DNA from: Symsagittifera roscoffensis | Taxonomy: Eukaryota; Xenacoelomorpha; Acoela; Convolutidae | NCBI RefSeq assembly: GCF_963678635.1 | Contig: NC_087069.1 | Span: 40,015,076 to 40,079,075 of the forward strand | Length of the DNA: 64,000 nt | Reading direction: 5' to 3' | Shown here: positions 59,094 to 64,000 of the stretch, in pieces | How the letters are laid out: every line of letters begins with the position of its first letter | How positions within the stretch are numbered: position 1 is the first letter of the stretch | Notes under the pieces: model-generated | Seen by the model: only the letters and a program-made list of their open reading frames with translations | The model's database searches: none | Told to the model about the DNA's origin: nothing | Translations under genes and position numbers: made by a program

Positions 59094-62000
59094 ATTTAAC
59101 TGTTATGTTTGATTTATAGCTAACTTTCAAGAATTCAGATCATTCTAGAATAAGCACTTTTTAACTTGAGACAAATAATAAATTTGGCCGATTTCCTCAA
59201 CAAAAATTTATTTGAAGAAAATTTGAAAGTTTTGTTCTTTAAAATGTTCAAGAGAACTTGCTTTGACTTTTTTCAATAATACAACGAGAACTAATGTTTC
59301 GCATCCAATTGACGTAATTTTTTTTTCGGCATTAAATTTTTCTTTGCAGTTTATTCGACACCAAAAAGAAAGCAAATCGATCGCAAATAACACGTTTAAA
59401 ATCTCACTGAAAAATATTCGACAGTATCAAATTAAGAACACGTTTCGTCAGCTGATTGAGATTTTGTACTTTTTGATGCCATTTGGTTGTTCCAAAATTG
59501 GAATATAAACGTTGACTTTTAAAATATATCGTATGACTATGATGATGATTATCAGTTCAATCGCATTTTAAAAAGTCTGCTGATTTTTATGAATCGACGT
59601 TGTTCTAGATCCTGAAATTAACTTGGCCGTCAATTAAAACTTAACAAAATTTCAAAATGTGATTGAACTTCAAACTTTTACCTCGCTATTTATACCATAT
59701 TTTATCTTTAAAAGGTGTGTTTACCATGCAAAGTCAAAGCAAACAAAATCCAAATAATAAGTTAATTCTCAAGTTTGAGATAAATTTCTTTGAACATAGA
59801 GGTTACGTCATAGAAGTAAAGGCAAATAAAAGGCAACACCTGTTTAAATAAAACTTTGTCGACGGATACAACATTCGACATCAATCATCATCGGGTTCTT
59901 GACCTCTTATGGTAAAAGGTGTGTGTATATAACCATCTTCAGTTCAATCTAAAGATCAAAGTTACAAGAAGTCATTTTGATAAATGGGAAAAGATTTCGT
60001 GAAAATATAAATAACAATTAACCGAAAAAACTATCTATATTGGGTTTTTGGGCCAGAATGATGGTTGATTCTGTAATTTGAATGAATAAGTTTTTTCAAC
60101 AAAATTATTCTCAACGTTATTTTGTATATACAGAAATGGAAAGCAAAACATTGATCTATTTTTTGCGATTTCCTTTTAAGGATTTTTTTGATGCACATGT
60201 GTTTGAGTGTATCTTGTCCTCTGTAGCTTCAAAATTACCATGTGACAAAAAAGTAAAGGCACTAAATATATTTTTAATTAGAGTTGGTAATTCTGGGACT
60301 ATATAAACCAGTTGGAGTCTCAGAATTGGCCTCGTGGTTTAAATAACAAGTTTGAAGGAGTAAAAGACAAGAAGGAATAAAAAATAGTTTTAGTAAATCT
60401 ATCTAGTTTAATACCAGACAAACTCTTATGACCTGAAGCTGGAGGTAAGTTCCGTGGAAAACGAGTTGCAGCAGGCAATTTTGCAACCCTTAGTAAAAGA
60501 TAAATAATATAACGGTTCATATATCCTTTGAATCTGACCAGAGTTTCTATTTTTAGCCGGGGATTTGGTTTTGAGAAGCCGTCTGTTTCTTCTTAGAAAT
60601 TTATAAACATTTTGATGAAAAACAATTAGTTCGACTTTTTAGCTGTTTTTTCCAAAATTTCTCTTGATAATCACTGAAGAAAGTTTCCACTAGCTTAGTC
60701 AAAATAATGAAAAAAAAAATAGTAAGTTTGAATTAGTTATCAAATCAAAGAAACATTTTTTTTCGAATGGGCAAACAGAAGGATTAGTTGGTAAAAATGC
60801 CCCCATTGAACTGTCTGAACTTTTGATCTTGCGGTCGATCTAAAACAGTGCAATTTAAAGTCCAACTATCAATCTTAAAGTTCCTTGAAACCACAAGACG
60901 GCTCTAAAGCGTGACGTTTATGAAAGGGAATTGAAAGTTCATGTAGCTCCGCGAATTCCATGGTTGAATAAATATAAGTGCTCAATGCCATTATTTCAAT
61001 TTTCTGTTTTTCTCGCGTGATCATTCACTCTAGTTTGGCCATAAAACCTACCATGCGTTTAAATTGTAAAGTTTTTTTTAGTAAAACAAATAAAGTTTTT
61101 TTTAAAGAAAAACGTTTTTTTTTAATCAAAGTAAGTAAACCAGTATAAGCCTAAGTATGCCAAAGAAAGAAACAACTATTACAAATGTCGTTTCTGAAAT
61201 ATATTTCGGTTCAAAGACGAACCTCGAGTTTTGACTTTTGAGGTCAAAAACTATGCATTCTGTCTGCCGGGGTTGAGGTCATGGGTTCAGGTTTAGGCTG
61301 TGATGGACCAAAACTTGGTTTGTTTAGACCTCGAGGACCAAAAAATGTTGGCCTCAGAGCATGGTGTCTGTAAAAAATCCGGTTTGATACCGTGGATACC
61401 GACAAAATTCCGGGATCTACTTAACAATCGCCCTCACTTTGATATCTACTAAAAGAGTTGCCAACCCTATAAATGAACGGTAATTTAGCACCAGAACGTT
61501 TTAATTATTATTCGAATTTTGCTGCATTCTGATTGTTCTGAAATACGACAACTTAGTCTACTTAACAATTGCCCCCTTTTTAATCTACTTTACAATTGCC
61601 CCCTTTTTAATCTACTTTACAATTGCCCCCTTTTTATTTTACTTAACAATTGACGTAGGCATCTTTTTGAATAAACAGGTCAAAAAAGTTGTTTTTGAGC
61701 ACTTTTTGGTAAATTTTGACCTAAAAATTGTTTTTTTTTGGCGCGCACTTTCCTTCAAAGATAGTATGTATTGGCGCCAAAGGCGCCTTTGGGAAACTTT
61801 TTGGGTTGGTCGGCCGAAAATGGATTTCCCTGGTCGAATCCCTGAGGGTAGGGGGGAGGGGGCGTCGTCTCCCCGCATCCCCCTAAACCCAACCCTGCGC
61901 AAAACCTAAGGTTATTTAGTTATATATGTATGGATGTTTTCATTTCGGTCACTCCGTCACTTGTGTTCATTTTTTACTAGTCTTTATTCATTAATTGATA

Positions 62001-63543
62001 AATAAGCTGGAAAATTGGAGCAGCAAAAACTTTGTTACTTTTGTACCATATTTCAAAATAAGGTCTTGCTGTTGTAAAAATAGATAATGATGTGATAATA
62101 TGACCTGGCAAGAAATTTGTTGAACAATAAAAAAAATTGTATGAAAGAATAGGAAAAAGAGGGAGAGGAAAAGAACGGTCATTTATTCTGAGATAGACAC
62201 CTGAGGCTCTATATACGCCATAGTTTACTATCTTGAGCGAATGATTGAATAGGTACAGGAAATCGATTAGGAATTTTTTATGGTGGAGGTCCTCCATAAC
62301 CATGGAGGACTCTTCCAGATTCGCGCAATTTTTTTTATTTTTCTTTTCGTAGATTAGGTTGACCGAAATTTGCTTCGCCAATCATCAATAAATACTAAAA
62401 AAAATTCCAAAAATTGGGCGTTAAAAAACATCAATTTGGATCAAATTATCTATCAAATTATCAGCCAACTACGCATTTTAGAACCGCCGTATTATTTAGA
62501 ACTTGAAAAATTATACTTTTAATTTTGTTGTGAATAATTGACAAGCTGTTTGAAGTACAACTAAACGTGTTTAGTAGCACTGGTAAAATTTTGATAAAGG
62601 TATGACCAACAAATTAAATTTAAAGCGAAAAAAGTTTTTTAAGAGAGGAAGTTGTTTATATTCGTGTCGAAGAAGAAAGCCTTGAAATTGTATCCCGTTT
62701 GGTAAAAACAATAATCAAAGAGGGATAAAATGTCATTTGATTAACAAATTAGGTAAACACGCTGAAGATCTATATTTAGCTAATTTTAAACTCCTTTTAA
62801 GGTCAACCGGTTAGTAAAAAGCAAAACAAAATAGGTTTAAATGGCATTGAAAGTTCGTTCTAAGATTGCTCGGCTGTAAAAAAGAAATCTTTGAAAAAAA
62901 ATCAAAAATGAGCTTTAAAATGAAATTAAGCTTTCAGTTATACTTTGTATTTCACCAAAAATTTTGAAGAAAAGCAAGATGGTCGCGTCGAGGTTTTTGT
63001 TCTGAGGAAATTGATTAGATCAGTATTGTTGTCGATGACTTGTCAGAAATTAATCAAACAACTGATTGCGTCGTTTGAGGTGTCATGCTGCGGCTTTTTC
63101 TAATTGCATTCACAACTCTCGTGAAAAAAAAGCGTCGAAACAAGCGTAATTATTGTTTCTTGTTCTTTTTTCCGATATTTTATCTTCACTACGTATTACA
63201 TCCTGTGTGTCTTCCACCAAAATATATAGAAAAAGAATAATTCTTTTTGAAAAAAAATGTAATATCTTCGAATGATATGAGGTAAAATCACTATGATTTT
63301 CATCCATTTTTTTATAATTTAGAGTTTTTATCGGTTTGAAAAACGAGATTTTATGTTTTTAATCTTAGCAAAAACTTATCAAAAAAATAAGTAGCAAAGG
63401 TATGGTGATCATACCTTTGTTTATCAAACCGAAAGAATGTTGTATATTGACAACTGATTAGGTTTATGATAAGACCAACCTTTTACCAAACCCAGTCTTT
63501 ACAAGACAACAAAATAGTAAGTTAGGTAAAACACTAAACTCAG
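59094..63543. other. Intergenic, AT-rich, with small repeats; no firm gene
   Basis: Open frames at 60082-60306 (+) and 60320-60520 (-) lack convincing context, though a donor-like GGAG|GTAAGT lies near 60443 (+). A GC-rich block at about 61740-61905 includes the palindrome GGCGCCAAAGGCGCC. Tandem 29 bp units lie at 61556-61645. An AGGTC-type inverted pair lies near 61222-61340. The remainder shows nothing. Confidence 0.45.
61556..61645 (+). repeat. Tandem 29 bp repeat, about three units
   Basis: Units of the form CTACTTTACAATTGCCCCCT followed by TTTTAAT are repeated, with slightly diverged first and last units (CTACTTAACAATTG and TTACTTAACAATTG). A related CTACTTAACAATCGCCC lies about 140 bp upstream at 61417. 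Confidence 0.85.
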
Positions 63544-63718
63544 ACGCCGCTTTGGTTCCGCTGCGCCGCTTATACTCAGCACGAGATGTATCTTGCTCAA
63601 GGATTAGTGTTCAACACTACATCATTCAAAATTTAGTTCCACTCGAGATTCAAAAAGGAAATGGTCAAAGCAACCAAAATGCTGCTGAGAACTCATCTGA
63701 TAATTCTCTTTAACGAGA
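63544..63718. other. Possible exon, strand unresolved
   Basis: A more GC-rich block. On plus, an acceptor (AAACTCAG) opens a 56-codon frame to TAA at 63711-63713. On minus, an acceptor (GAATTTTAG at 63719) opens a frame of about 30 codons whose phase fits the minus-strand exon at 63856-63938. One reading is probably a shadow of the other; the phase match slightly favours minus. Confidence 0.3.
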
Positions 63719-63855
63719 CTAAAATTCTTTACTGCATCATTTGTATTGTAATGTTTTTCCATTTTGGTAAAAAGCAGGTCTTGTAACAAAAAATGTCATC
63801 AATTGGCAAGTAATAATCAAATTCAAGTAAATTTTTGGCAATTTTGGGCACTTAC

Positions 63856-63938
63856 CTATGCGCTCCGGTTGGTGCGGGTAATTTGTATCGTTTGCTATTG
63901 AATAATTTGTATCGTTTGCTATTGAATTGTACAGTCAT
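63856..63938 (-). CDS. Possible first coding exon of a gene leaving the window
   Basis: ATG at 63938 opens 27 codons plus two bases and ends at a strong donor (CATAG|GTAAGT). The peptide contains FNSKRYKL twice in tandem, from a 24 bp in-frame duplication (63891-63938 region), then PAPTGAHR. No family recognised. The downstream exon may be at 63544-63718 on the same strand, in matching phase. Confidence 0.4.
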
Positions 63939-64000
63939 CGGTGCCAATTTTTTAGTAGAACGGTTTTTGCATAAATTTAAAACAAGAGAGGTTATGCAGC

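Overview
This window looks like nuclear DNA from an AT-rich invertebrate animal genome. Coding blocks are small exons flanked by clean GT...AG splice sites inside long AT-rich introns, and between them lie many short mobile-element relics. The recognisable genes are animal ones: a lifeguard/TMBIM protein, a mitochondrial uncoupling-type carrier, a FAM161-like ciliary protein, and secreted EGF plus C-type-lectin proteins. The repeat-rich architecture would suit a tunicate or another small marine invertebrate, but nothing here fixes the species. There are no bacterial operons, CRISPR arrays, rRNA genes or confident stand-alone tRNA genes.

Layout. 0.9-4.4 kb (-): exons of a FAM161-like gene, interrupted by a degenerate satellite and a foldback element. 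5.6-6.3 kb (+): an intronless lifeguard gene. 6.3-10.3 kb: repeats and foldback DNA. 10.3-12.9 kb (-) and 14.0-23.6 kb (+): two unidentified coiled-coil genes facing away from each other across a 1.1 kb gap. I rebuilt both by hand with all exon phases matching (258 and 275 residues). In the second gene, exon 2 sits in a 2.16 kb tandem duplication, so it is present twice. 28.8-32.0 kb and 36.9-41.2 kb (-): two tandem paralogous secreted proteins with the same order (signal peptide and cysteine-containing N-terminal domain, six-cysteine module, two EGF modules, C-type lectin domain), six exons each, all introns in phase 1. A satellite of about 130 bp units lies just downstream of the second paralog. 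41.8-47.8 kb: a near-identical 3.0 kb tandem duplication without a convincing gene. 48.2-54.5 kb: a complete but mutated Ty3/gypsy LTR retrotransposon with 253 bp LTRs and a 4 bp target duplication. 58.1-59.1 kb (-): an intronless uncoupling-protein-like carrier. 59.1-63.5 kb: repeats. The right edge holds a possible first exon of another minus-strand gene.

How the parts relate. The genes do not form a pathway. The two lectin-type genes are a local duplication. FAM161 proteins belong to the centriole/cilium scaffold; the two coiled-coil genes could be structural proteins too, but nothing ties them to cilia. Non-autonomous DNA elements, tRNA-derived SINEs and satellites make up most of the intronic and intergenic DNA. 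Exon joins were inferred by eye from splice signals and phase, without transcript data.
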